This document shows positions 22,626 through 34,838 of a stretch of 64,000 nt of DNA, in pieces; the first letter of the stretch is position 1, and the number at the start of each line of letters is the position of its first letter. Source of the stretch: Terfezia claveryi (taxonomy: Eukaryota; Ascomycota; Pezizomycetes; Pezizales; Pezizaceae); assembly GCA_015179025.1 (NCBI GenBank), contig WHUX01000023.1, positions 310,001-374,000 of the forward strand, in the 5' to 3' direction. Under the pieces are notes generated by a model. The model was given only the letters and a program-made list of their open reading frames with translations, was not told where the DNA came from and did not search any database. The position numbers and the translations under genes are program-made.

Positions 22626-23456
22626 TCCCTCCCAGTAACAGTGATACCGATATGTATGTACTCCGTACCTACTCTTTACTTTCTACTCTACTCCATACTG
22701 TACATATATACTAAATAAATAAAAATATGTACTGTACATGTACGTACTAGTACAGTATACAGTACAGCTCACCGTACCTTCTATCCATATATATATACAG
22801 AACCACATACTTAAGTACCTGTAAAAGTTATAATTTTGTTACTTATTACTTTTTACTTTTTACTTGTTACATATAAGTAGGTAGAGCTAGAGATAAGATA
22901 ATGCAGATCATATGCGTAACCTTAATTCTGAGTTTTTTTTTATTTTTTATTTTTGAAGGGGGGTGGTGGGTTTACAAACCACCACAAAAACCAAAATAAC
23001 CTGTGTGAAAAAAAATAAACCTACCATAAGTACATACAAGGGGTTTGTTTCAACGATATGCAATGCGTGGGAGGTTCCGTGGGCTGCCAACTTCATAGGA
23101 TGAAAAACAACCTATTATTACAGTACCTAATTGAGCCAAGTGCACATTAGGTAGGCTGCAGCAATTAACGTTCCCCACACCCCCAACCCCAGAAAAATAA
23201 GGAAAGCGCAACCTTATTGAGACAGCTTGCGGAAGTAGCCATGCGCTGCAGATAGATACCGGTACTTATATGATATCACAAATAAGGTACATATGTACAA
23301 ACAACTACATACATCACAGCTCCGATTGCAATGTTATCTTAACCCCGTCTCTCAATATTTACGTTGCAATTTAACAAACATCACGACAGTAGGGCATCCG
23401 AGCTCATGTATGTAATATGTACATACGGTGATGCTACGTGGGCCAAAAGGTGCCAT

Positions 23457-23457
<1 letters not shown>

Positions 23458-23497
<40 letters not shown>
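23458..23497. repeat. Poly-A tract (40)
   Basis: Uninterrupted A40 about 160 bp beyond the stop codon of the minus-strand transcription factor gene. Read on that strand it is a T40 run. Confidence 0.9.
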
Positions 23498-23498
<1 letters not shown>

Positions 23499-23659
23499 CA
23501 TGACGAAAAGCAAAGCTAAAAAAGACTGGATGTTAAGGATGCTAATGGAAAGCGGTAGTTTTAAATGAAATATTGAACGATAATGATGGTGATGGTCCGT
23601 CCAATGGTAACTCCAGATTAGAAAATGCAAATATAGGGAAGCACAGCCCCATCCGCGGG

Positions 23660-26600
23660 TCAACTTTCCGAACTAGAACCGCCCATCCCCCACATCTTAC
23701 TATCACCCTCTGTTTCTCCTCCACTACCAGTAGCGCTATTACCTTCGTTCATAGGCCCTGAATCGAAGTGTAATCCTCCGGTTATTCCGCCAAGCCCGTC
23801 CAGGGTAAACCCAGAGAACTCTGGCGATGCCCAATCCATATGCGTAATGAACGAGAGATCCATATCCTCCACTGCTTGTTGCTGGAGGGAGAGTAGGGAA
23901 GAGGGAACCTCCGGTGAGTTTCCAAAAAGAGACCATTCATCACTCTGTTGGAGATATATAGGGTTAGGGTTGAGTGGTGTGGGGGTTTCGGACGTTGTTG
24001 GAGTGGGTGATTGCCGTATTATAGGTATCACCGAGGGCTGGTTTAGCAACAAGCGATCTGCTGACAAACAGTTGTCAGTTTGTTGTGAGGAAAATGAGGA
24101 CAATTGTGATTGCTCGCTGTAGGGAGAATTTTTGTCACTGTCAACAAACAAACTATCCATCCCCTGTACGTTGTTCAACTCCCCCTGCTGCTGTTGTTGT
24201 TGTTGTTGTTGTCGCTGTTGCTGCTGAAACTGTTGCTGCCGAAGCTGTTGCTCCTGCTGCAACCGTCCTGTGCCCTCTGTATTCTGAAAGTCCACGAGCA
24301 AATTGCGCTGCGGCGCAATCACCACCCGTTGCTTGCCACAGCCAGGGTTTGGCAACTGCTGCGAGCTTAAGGTTAAGGGACTGGGTGGTGGCTGAACTAG
24401 AGCTATATCGGCCAACTGATTTGCCAAACTCTCAAGCGTAAACTTAGCCACTCCGTCAAAACGCTCTCTCGCCCGCAGCATCACCTTCCACCTCGTACCA
24501 AACTCTCCCAGCAGCGCTGAACAGGTCTTGACATCATCTCTCAAAACATCAAGTTTTTGGGCTTGGAGGATCACCGGCCAGCTTGTTTTGAATGACCACA
24601 TCATCGAGAGCCCAGCAAGGAAAACCCATTGTGCACTCAACCAAGCATGGATCATACCTCCGGTTTTCTTCAGTCTAGCGTAGGTCCGAATCATTTCCAC
24701 CGTGCTACGTAAGCAAGTCAAGGCATTTTGGATATTAGGCTGTGGGATAACTGCATTGGGTCGATACAAGAGCTGCATTGCTTCGTGATACTTGAGCTCA
24801 ATTGCTTGACTAGTTGCATAGTGCGCATTGGAGTGATGTGTTAGTGTTCCTGCCACGGCCTTCGAAAGCTTTCGGATTTCAGCGAGATAACAATGTATTG
24901 CTCTTTGCCACTCGACTATGTCCTCGATATAGGGTGGATGCTGAGATGCGGCCTGAAGGTTATGTAGCCAATGGGGCGTTGGATAGGCAGTAGGTTTGAT
25001 GGGGCTGATTCGATAGAGTGTCGACTTGATGACACTGGTAATTCGTGTCATCTGGAGCAGATAGACAGTCCCAGGGAAAGAACTTGTGCCTATCAGCACG
25101 TCCGCAGATTCACCTTTCTGAAGCCCGCCAGGTGAGTGACCTCCTTGAACTGAAAGACGGTCAATGAGTCCAGAGCCGGGTCGGTCGTCCAGAAGATTAT
25201 CGGGAAGCTCGACATCACACTCGTTTTCATCCAACGCAAAAGGTCGCCCAAGCATTATTGCCAGATTCCTGTCGAGTGCGTATATGCTCCAAAATACCTT
25301 CCTCCTTAGTGCAACGAGTGCAGAGTCAGCCCCTGTGGGCCCTACCTTCCCATTGCCCGCCATTGTAACTACGGAATTTTTGTGCAGCCCCAACTCTATG
25401 CAACCAGCAACAACTGTACTGTTCAAGTGCCATATACTCATCCCTCCACCACCGTCTACATGCAAAGCATACATAGCTATTAAGAGAAGATTTTGTAATC
25501 CTTGAAGCGATCCTCGAAGGTTTACCTCATCGTGCTCGACATGTGCCATCGCAGAGATGAAGTATCCATCCGAGTCTGCTGTCGGCCTTTGTCCTTGCTG
25601 TGCTGAAATCACACTGGAACCCACCGCAAAAACCATGAAAACATGAAACCTAGCTAACGGGAGCGTATAACTTGGAGGAAGAATTGGTATAGAGGATGCC
25701 CGTTTCAGTGCAGTGAATGTTGCCGTAACACCTCTCTCAGACGAATACACAACCTCCCGACATACCTCAAAGGCATTCCGCTCTAGGAATGGATAATGTG
25801 GATGAACGCTATCAAAAAATGCCGAGGCAAAGCGGTTGCCATCCTCCAAACCAGGCAATGGAGATGACTTCTTGACATCGGTCCAACGCCCACGTTTATG
25901 TTCAGGACTGTCACCAATGGTTGCACCGCTGCGCCTGCTCTTCGGTTGCGCGTTGGTGGGCTGGCAGGGTGTCGCGCTCCCGCTATCTTGACCCTTGTTA
26001 CTCGAATTGCTTCCTATGCTCCCACTGCTCCTTCGCCGCATTGACAAGCCTTCTTCCTCCTTAATCGACGGTCCTGCCGGTTCCGGCGCAGACCAGTCCG
26101 CGAACATCATTCGGGCGAACTCATACCCAGAAGATGCTCCAATGTACCTTGAAGAATCCTCTGTTAAGCCCAAAGTCACCAAGCCCACGTCTTGGGCGGT
26201 GGGATTACCAAAAACGCTGCTGGCGCCCTCACTTTTCACGCTTGCAAAGGAACCTTTTCGACCCTCCCGACCCTCCCCAAAGCCGGCGTGAGATTGTCCT
26301 CCCGGGCTAATGCCACCATAGTCCTGCACAAGGAAAGGGCTACTTGGTGAAAGCATTGGACTCGGTATGCCTGACCCTGGGGGCTCCGAAAAGCTGAATG
26401 GGCTGAAGGCTGGGCTGTAAGGTGGCATCAGGCTGCTTCCGCAAGGCTCGAGGCAGGAATCAAAGGAAGCTGGGGTAGACGCAGCAGATATTGGAGGTGA
26501 AGAATTGATAGACGAGCTAAAATGGGGGTATAGGCTTGGTCCAGACGTCACTATTCGTATGGCCGGGGGCGCAGGTCGCGACCGAAGCTCCACAGGCGGG

Positions 26601-27305
26601 CCGCTAGTGTCTAAGTCGATGTTTGGACAATGCTGAGCCAGCAAGCTCTCTAGATACTTGATTCGGTTCTCGAGCTCTAAAACATGACTATACTCGGCTC
26701 ATTTGTCAGCACCATGATGCACGAATGGTCCCCTGGATGAGGAAGAACGTGAGAGTCCATCCAGAATTGGGGGAACTCGGTCTCTTGACAATGATGATTA
26801 TTTTACAAAACAAAATTTGAGCACAAATGCAGGGAGATATGCCTACCTACCTTCTAGGTATGTCCCGTTCTCCGCTCTTGTCGACTTCCATACAAGGTTG
26901 CCCAGCTTTCGCACAGTTTCCACAACAAGGTAAGACACCATCACATTTTATCTTTCGTGTCCGGCACCTTTGACAAGCTGTCACAACTTTTTTCTTCGGA
27001 ACTTGACCAGCCACTATTGCGGTGGACAGGCTCGATGCACTAGCCGATCTACTCCTCACGCCACCCCCACTACTGCCTGGCCGCAAACCCGACCATTGGC
27101 TCATCCCTTCAGCATTCGGGGTGAGGTACATATTGCCAGACTGTGACAAACCCTCCATTCTAGCTGGAATGGACGGGCTCGGAGATGGTGAGCGACCATG
27201 GGGTTCGGAAGTTGATAATGAAGGTACAGACAAAGTGCGGCCATGAGATCGCTCACGATTGACGCTGAGGCCACCCGGATTTGTGTTGGAGTTATTCGCG
27301 CTCAT
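23660..27305 (-). CDS. Zn2Cys6 fungal transcription factor
   Basis: Two exons, 27305-26851 and 26687-23660, joined by a 163-bp GTAGGT...TATAG intron, give 1160 residues. The intron lies exactly between the zinc cluster and its linker. Residues 111-138 carry six cysteines in the pattern C-x2-C-x6-C-x6-C-x2-C-x6-C. The linker and coiled coil (DIPRSHVLELENRIKYLESLL) follow, an arrangement like the PPR1/UaY group. A fungal-specific regulatory domain begins near FFDSVHPHYPFLERNAF and runs through WSIYALDRNLAIMLGRPF. A Gln-rich tract (QQQFQQQQRQ onward) and a Ser-rich acidic end are probable activation regions. The start chosen is MSANNSN; an upstream in-frame ATG would add six residues. Its targets are unknown. 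It converges on the ATP-grasp gene. Confidence 0.9.
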
Positions 27306-30300
27306 GGTTGGTATATCTCTCAATATACAAACCTTTGAGCTTGGTAATAAAGATTGGTTGGTTGTGGCTGTGAACTGGTAATGCGGGATCTAAGTCATGA
27401 GGAAAACGACGCGGCAAAAATAACCCGGTTGTGCTGTAATCAATTATCGCATGCCGGAGATGACTTTGGTGGATTGATGGGTTTGGAGGAATATCCGGAA
27501 TTCGTACCTAAAGCTAGATTACCGTGTAAAGTAGTCTGCTTATGGTTAGAGACACAATCCGATAAAAAACAAATATATCTTTTGTTGCAGCGAAGGTAAA
27601 ACAACGATGAGGCTCCGAATGTCAAAGTTAGATCTAGCGCTACGGGGCCTATCCTCTTAGATGTCATAATCCGAGCCCTTGCAATAGCTTTAAGGATGCC
27701 CTTACCTATTTACCGAATAGTTAATGACAGTTGGCGGTGAAGTCAGTCAACAGTTAGAGTCAGTCCGCGGCGCTCCCCAAGGGCAAAAGTTGATAAACCT
27801 TGAGCTTGGGACATCGGAAAAAGGTGGTCGCCTAGGCTCACTCTTCAATAATTTTTGAACCTCTCTGTTACTGTGCTCAAAAGTGTTCGGCGCAGTGGGT
27901 CGCAGATTGTCATCCAATAAAGGTTGCATGGGGTACCTAGGCTAACATCATATGTGGGAGGCTGTGCTAGCTGACACATAGTCCTGACGCTAGTGACCTA
28001 GAGCTGTACCACCAAAATCGTGCACCTGAGAACATGTTCATATTAGTGAATTCAAGTGGTGAAGAAATAAAGACACTCGGCCGATCGCAACATTAGATCT
28101 CCTGTTTGACAATTCCACACTCCCAAAGGTTATGACGAGCTTAGCATACAGTCCCCAATCGAAGCTTGTCGCTGGAGCCCACGTCATCTTGGCGCGATAC
28201 TATGTGTGCCCTTCATTGGCCAAGTTGCCCCCACTTTGCCAGATGTACTTAACCGTAGTGTTCGCACAAGTTATTGATCACCGCTGGGTAACTAAGTACC
28301 GACAGCATCCCGTTCGTCATTGCTAAAAGAACGTTTCGATTCTTCACGATTTCCCATGTCCTCAAGGCCTGTGATGGAATTGGAAGATGCTCTGGGAATG
28401 GCCATCACGCAACGTTGTGCTGTTGTGGAGGCAGTGCCAGTTTAATGGGCCAGCGTGCCTCCTTTATTGGGCTGCCGGTGTTTGATGAGTTATGCACCGC
28501 TCCTCAGTTAGCCTTTCTTCACAAAGTCCATAGCATTAGTAATATCACACCAGCCTATCAATCTTTCCAGGCTGCGCACCATGCGGACAACTGCACATCC
28601 ACTGGTCAAGCGATTTGCCCCAATGTCTGTCAGCCCAGAATTGTCGTGCTCGATACTAACTCCATAAGCTTTTCTCGGACCATTATTTCCAGTATTTCCG
28701 TGCAATAGGGCCTCTGTATCTAAAAGCAGACCCTACTTTCCCGCGGTTTAAATTTTTTCGACTGTTTCTACAGTCTGATGCTTTGTTTTTTGAGCATATC
28801 CACTTCCGAAGGGGCTTTTCGCAAGGGTAAAATGGGGATCCTGTGTGATGAGCACGCATGGCCTTCCCAGCCAATGCTACGCAGCTCCCATAATATTCCC
28901 TATGGATATAATCTAGTCTGGTTGATATAATCCTGCAACAGGAATAAATTAGCATTTGTTTGCATTTCCTGGTAAACGATCCAAGGTCCCTACCTCCAAG
29001 AGACAACAACTCTAGAATGGTTGATAGCTTCAAAGGCTATCCACTCCCTTCAATCTTGCCAGAGCCACACAAGTGTTGATGAACCGACCTTTAGAGTTCT
29101 CTTCTCCGTGGATTATGGTAACTCACTTTCACCCGAGATAACCGTTGAACTTAAAATGAATGTAACAGGGCTAATGTCCGTACCTGATGATGCAGAACCA
29201 CCAGGAGAAAGTTCTCTAGTTGCTGTCTCCAGAGCCGTGGAGCCGTGGAGCCGTCATTGTTGAAACCCATTCACGATTGAATGCTGCGAAGGATTCAGGC
29301 AAGGGTAGTGTGGTTTGGCAAAGACATGGCTATGGGGTTTTGTCTGAGACTCGGCTCCAGTCAGTTGTAAGGCATTTTGAAGTTGTAGATTCTAGATGAT
29401 AGAAGCTTGGAGTTTGCCTTGATGACGGTTGATGTCGAGTTGTTTGAGGCATTCGCTGGTTGGTCCGAATCAGTATGCTAGGTCCTTTCGGGTAGTGGGA
29501 GCGGAGTTGATCTCCGTGAGTGCACTTAGAGTAGTCCGGTTGCAGCAGTTGGCAGCAGCACTGGCAGTGGAGGGGGTAAAAAAGTAAGTAGAACTGACCC
29601 AAGAGGAGACGTCGTAGGGATAGAAAATACCGAGGCGACTGACGCGTTAAATTTGAAAATTTGCGAGCGCAGGTTACCCATTAGATAATGGAAGTCTGCG
29701 TTTCCACGGATTGCCTAGTTTGGTTACTGCTTATCCTGACGGTTTCTAGTAAGCAAACAGAGCCTCCTCCATCAACCACTTGCATCTTCCCCGAGAACAA
29801 TCATTAATCCCACTCAATAGGACTGGTCCTAGCTACAGTTCTGCTCGACTAGTTTAATTTTTTTATTCCTCAATGGAATAAGACTAAATTCACCTAGCCA
29901 ATCGGTTCCTGGCCGCTGTGGCCTCGTAATCCACGAAGCTCGAAAATATGACCTCGATCAAGACCGCACATAAGCTAGCCATTACGACTTAAGTGACTAA
30001 TAGGTATAAGTTTCCAATGCAGTATAATATTCTTGATGATCTAGGCTAGACAAATACATACCTAGACTACAGCCGAATCTCCCCTATTGCCGTGTAATAA
30101 TACAGGATATGCGGCAAGGCACAGGCACAAGCAAAAAGTGTTGGTTTTTTTTTTATATCCAATACTGTTGATTTAAATATAGCTAGTAAGGGGGAATTCA
30201 ACTGAGAGCTTCGATTATGAAAACAGGGAATACTATTGATGGTCTCAAAATCTGCAATTATAGAAACTTTAATTTATGTGTAGATGCGTTTTCTAGAAGA

Positions 30301-30556
30301 AACGTGCCTGCCCATACGCCAACGAGCTAGGTGGATGGATATCTGCTGTGGACACCTCTCCAATTGGCTTGAATTGGAATGCCTATCCAATAAGAGCGGG
30401 ACAAAAAGCAACATATTTTGAAACCCTGACGCTGAGGCCCTGGAGTTTATCCATTTCGGGAGCTATAAGATTGGATCTGATATAACATGAATATAAGACT
30501 TGCCAAATCACTTCGACCTACAGAATGTTATTTCGCTTCTTCCATGCACAATAGAA

Positions 30557-30705
30557 TTTTTTTTTTTTTTTTTTATATTAAATACTTGTTACTCCTATGC
30601 GGCCCCGTTAGGGGGCCCATGAGGAGCCACCCGGAAGCCCGGGTGGATTCAAGGCTAGGGCAAGTTAATCTGCCAGAACCAGGCAAGATAAATACACTGA
30701 CGCTG
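30557..30705 (-). repeat. SINE-like retroposon, copy 3
   Basis: T18 tract, then TTAAATACTTGTTACTC, GCGGCCCCGTTAGGGGGCCC, CACCCGGAAGCCCGGGTGG, ATTCAAGGCTAGGGC and AAGTTAATCTGCCAG. On the minus strand the order ends in poly-A. The minus-strand word CCTTGAATCC resembles a pol III B box, and TGGCAGATTAA weakly resembles an A box. Most complete copy in the window. Confidence 0.65.
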
Positions 30706-30819
30706 AACTAATGGAAGGATAAATGAACTAGAAGGAAAAACAACGAATGCACAATAGAAGCCATTACCTAAGCTTATAGAGATTGCAGGAATCCCGGGCC
30801 AAGTCCTTCAGATGGTATA

Positions 30820-30995
30820 CCGGGAAAACTGGTGAATAAGAGCCCTTGTCAATATCTTTAATCTTCCCTTTAATGGTAGCAGCGTTACTACTTGTGGTAA
30901 GATAGGCAGACTTGGCTACACCATTGTGACTTATTCTACCTGTGTCAGTTGTGATTCAACTTTTGACAAGGGCTCTTATTCACCAGTCTTCCCGA
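30820..30995. mobile_element. MITE family A, copy 3
   Basis: About 176 bp with ends CCGGGAAAACTGGTGAATAA and a slightly altered inverse (CACCAGTCTTCCCG), with TA at 30818-30819 and near 30996. The interior keeps GCGTTACTACTTGTGG. The inner TIR differs from the other copies by GAGCCC for GACTCC in both arms, a matched change implying the arms evolve together. Confidence 0.85.
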
Positions 30996-31200
30996 TATTT
31001 CAATCATAGGTGAGACAACGCTGTCAAGGTGATACAAATACCCATGGCCACTTTAAAGAGCTTGATTCTATCACAGATCGGAAAGTACGGTACCCAGAAT
31101 CGGGTATCGCCAGGCATAGCATTGTCTATGTACACCGACAATCATGGTCAGTGAAATCCAGGGAGGCCTACTACGACTACCAGAAACACGGGAAGAAGCC

Positions 31201-31325
31201 TTTTTTTTTTTTTTTTTAACTCAGTACTCATATGTGGTCCATGATGAACCACCCGGAAACCCAGGTGGATTCAGGACAAGGAAAGTTAATCTGCCAGGCC
31301 CGGCGCAAGCCTCTGACAGAGTGTA
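31201..31325 (-). repeat. SINE-like retroposon, copy 4
   Basis: T17 tract, then AACTCAGTACTCATATGTGG, TCCATGATGAACCACCCGG, AACCCAGGTGGATTCAGG and AAAGTTAATCTGCCAGGCCC, in the same order as copy 3 but lacking part of the GC-rich segment after CATATG. It lies about 200 bp beyond MITE family A copy 3. Confidence 0.65.
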
Positions 31326-32610
31326 ATAATACTGGACGTTATATTTTTTGAAGTTACAAATAGAGCAGGCTGTAACTTATTAGTACTTCTAGATTCACAT
31401 CGATCCTCGGAAACAGTCACTGGCTGGCTAGTGGCGCCTAGGCGGGCCGTAGTACCTTTAGATCTTATAGAAGCTTTATAAACCATGTACGTGTTTCTAC
31501 ACTGTATTTCGATTGTCATATGTATCTTATAATTGAGCTGCGGCCAGTCCCAGGCGCGTTAATCAACGATACAAGCCATGGCTATCCCTCAGGCTACCTT
31601 CTCGTCACCCTATGTTGCCGAAGGCGACAAAATTCACATTGGCAGTGTAATTACTTACTGTAGCCATTGACGCTTCTCCACTCAGGAAGGCATGCCCACG
31701 CACGCCCCTAAAATCAAACTCTCTATCCGGCGTTATAGATCGCTCGATCTTCGGGCAAGCTCCTTCCAATAAAGAAGGCTAGAGCCAGAGACCATTCTAT
31801 CATTACAGCAATGCCTTCCCAACCGCAACTTGCTCGCATAATTATATAAACCCCCATTATCCAGCCTTACCCACTCACATTTGACAAGGGGCTAATAGCA
31901 ATACCACACAACAATTTTTCCTCGGGCAGGTGCCAGGCGGCGGCCGGACTTGGCCTGCGGTTCCACAAACTAAACTCCTCGCTTCGAAGTCATATCCAAT
32001 GATACCTTCGTAGTGTCCGTAGTGATACATACCGGGCCAGTATCACGAGCTTAGGTAATTGGACGGGCTGTGTCATGCGACTACATAAAAGACATTTGAG
32101 ATCTAAAGTATTTGTCAAACCTGCCTTGCATCATGCCTCCTTGTGCGGGTGATCGTCCAATGCTAGTTCGCCATCAGTTACACTTGTGACATGGAGCGAT
32201 TGCGAGATTCGAAATAGTTGGTAAAGGGCGTCGTAGTGTGACGAGACCCATCTGATAGAGTAAGTTGTGGCTATGTCAGTGAGCCTTGGTGTGTCATCGA
32301 AGTGCCACCCAAAATATTCATGATAATCTTGATCGGTTTAGAATCGAAACCAAAGGCGATGCATGTGGAGTCTAAGCTACTGGGAGCCTAAACCTCAAAC
32401 GTATTGATGTCATCTCATCTTATGTTGACGGAGATTTGCGAGCCGATGATCCGCGGAAGTATTTTCTGTGCTTGACCCTGCATAGCCTCGATCCACCCCT
32501 CTCCAAAAATTCTGTATAGATGGCCTCAATCTGAAGGCATCCATACATGGCATCTGACGTTTGACCTTGATATAACCGAAAGTCCCCAAAGGCAGGATGT
32601 ATGAGATTTC

Positions 32611-33496
32611 GTGCCAACCAGACTAGAGATTTCCGTTTGTATGGAACTTTCAATTTAAAAGTTGCCAGCGTGCGCGGCTTCCATATTCGGCTGATTTGCA
32701 ACCTGCCTAGAAAAGATATGCATAAAATGTACCCATAAACATGAGGGAGACTGTGCATACATATGCACGCAACTTGAAGTCTCCGGTCTGTGCTTAGTGA
32801 CGACAGAGGAGAATAACACGGTATAAGATCGATCCTAAACACCGGAAAATTGCGTACGCAATCTGATGTTTTGTTTGCCGCACGTGATGCTTTGACGGAA
32901 CTACAATTGTCGGAGCACGAGATCATTTGGTAGGCTAGCGTAACGGAGGCTACTCCGTCTTTCGAAAGGAAGGTTTATGCCAAGCCAGACTAGGTTTATG
33001 CCACCCCCTGTGGAGGGGTAGTGCAACCAGACTACTTCTCCCTGCAACCGACCTTGAAAGGTCTAGGCCCACCTTGGCATGGTTACACGTATGGAGTCGT
33101 TGAGATTCCGTTAAGGTTATCGTATAGCCGCATACTTGAGGCGTGAATTATTCAAGAGTAGGCAAGTGTTGTGTACCTAGGGGCCGTGTGCTGGACGAAG
33201 CGGATGGTGGAGGACTTCGAATTGCTCGGAGCTAATTTCTGGTAGCCACTGCTGGCTAGGGAGAAGCGGGTGAAAGCCCCGGCTGGGGGGCAAGTGTACG
33301 TATATAAGTTATAGGAAGTGTGCCAACCAGACTAATAAGAAGTGCACAATATATATGAGACTATGGGGCTTTGTTTCCGAGTGGCTTAATAGGGGAGGCG
33401 GAGCTTCTGTATTCCAAATTATTTCGATCAGCATTGCTCAGCGTGGCGATTCAATGCTTCAATGTGCCAAGCTTTGTGGCGGTGTAAACCAGACTA
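32611..33496 (+). repeat. Dispersed GTGCCAACCAGACTA word cluster
   Basis: GTGCCAACCAGACTA occurs at 32611-32625 and 33320-33334. Close variants lie at 32977-32992 (ATGCCAAGCCAGACTA), 33021-33034 (GTGCAACCAGACTA) and 33482-33496 (GTGTAAACCAGACTA), all on the same strand. Another exact GTGCAACCAGACTA is at 8427-8440. Function unknown; possibly the end of a dispersed repeat. Confidence 0.6.
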
Positions 33497-34838
33497 TGCT
33501 TCAACTGGCACGAGACTAGCTTCAACGGCAACCACTGAGGCCAAAATAGGTTTAGCATATATGTATAAGATGCGGACCTCACGCCGTCTTGGCTAACGCG
33601 TTGGATGTCTAAATCTGCCGACGGGATTGACAGGAGAAGGATATCCAACAGTATGCGATTCAACTTTGATGAGTTGTTATAAGTGGTTGGAGATGGTTCC
33701 AATGGGATGAACGAAAGCAGAAATACGAGATGTAGAGCCGCCAGATCAATAGACATTGGCAATTCGCATCCGTGTTGCCCTGGCATAGTGGGATTGGTTC
33801 CTGAATGTACGGAGTACTTGATAGGTATGGAGACTGGAAGACTCTCCTTTGCATGGAAGTTGGTTGGGAATTACTTAGGAGCGTACCGGTAAATAGAGCA
33901 CTGTAAAAAAAAAAAAATAAAAAAATAAAAAAATCTATTACTGCTTGTTACCCCGACACCCGACGCCCCCTTGTGCGCATCCTCTGATTTCACTCTTGTG
34001 AAACAACACGTCCGGACTACTCCCGTCTTCAATTCCCCTGCGAATCATCACACCTGACGATTACTACTGGCTTCCATTGCCTTCAAAAACCACTGTCCGT
34101 CTGGCTTTGACAGAAAGTTATTCTTCTTTACTTTTTCTCGTTTATGACCACGATACCGCATTACAGAGTTTCATCCAAGGCCCATGCAATATCATAATAG
34201 TTCCCGAGTAAGTATCTGGGCACACGCGCCACTCGTTAGTATCTAGACGGGGATATCACCGCTTCGTATATTCGAGAGAAAACAGTTAGAGCTGATGGGA
34301 GATTATATAAAACATAGCTCTGGACAATTCGTGAATTCTCCACCTGGATTTGGATTACAGCTACTCTGTACACAACAACACAAAAGTAACAACAGCTGAG
34401 GGTATAGTCATCGCGTGCGGCAGTGCAACGAAACAACGATCGGCTTCCCCCCTAGCGGCTAGGCTATCTAGGCTCATTAGGGAAATTCTGCAAATTCAAT
34501 CCTTAACAATAGGTGACTATCAAACTGGGGCAAACGAACGCTGGCTGTGAATTCAGGTAGAGCTGCAATTGAAAGCTGCGGCTCCTAACGTGACGAATTT
34601 TCGCCGTAGGATACGGATATTTGTAATTCATGTGGCGGTGATTTACGGTTATATTTTAGCAAGTTCAATCCCTATAGCAAACGGCACTTTACATATCTCT
34701 AACATTCGAGTATATAGAGCAACAACAAGCAAAAACGATTCTTTATCACTTTACAACTTCTGTTTTCTCGTTGGTTATACCTAAGCCTTACAATATACCC
34801 TTCATTTTTAATACTCGACAGCCATAATTTACATCAGA

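Larger units (their letters stand above)
21726..23659. other. Convergent intergenic region with long homopolymers
   Basis: 1.9 kb between the 3' ends of the ATP-grasp gene and the Zn2Cys6 gene. Contains T23 near 21778-21800, C17 at 22288-22304, MITE family C copy 2 (22420-22508), C23 at 22603-22625, palindrome-rich TACTGTACATGTACGTAC DNA near 22730, and A40 at 23458-23497. No gene seen. The homopolymer lengths are likely to be uncertain. Confidence 0.7.
27306..34838. other. 7.5-kb gene-free region upstream of the regulator and Ca2+ pump
   Basis: No gene recognised. It contains MITE family A copy 3, two SINE-like copies, T-runs, and a cluster of CCAGACTA words at 32611-33496. A plus-strand frame at 29021-29263 (for example FRVLFSVDYGNSLSPE) and a frame starting at 31579 (MAIPQATFSSPYVAEG, followed by a GTAATT...CAG intron-like interval) look protein-like but are unsupported. 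Both flanking genes point away from it or into it from its far end, so it holds two promoters. Confidence 0.5.

Noticed and set aside
29021..29263. 80-codon plus-strand frame with protein-like run
   Set aside because: No homologous family recognised and no upstream exon; mentioned only in the regional note.
32420..32926. 168-codon minus-strand frame
   Set aside because: No domain, mixed composition with many Cys and Arg, no splice or start support, set in repeat DNA; treated as chance.
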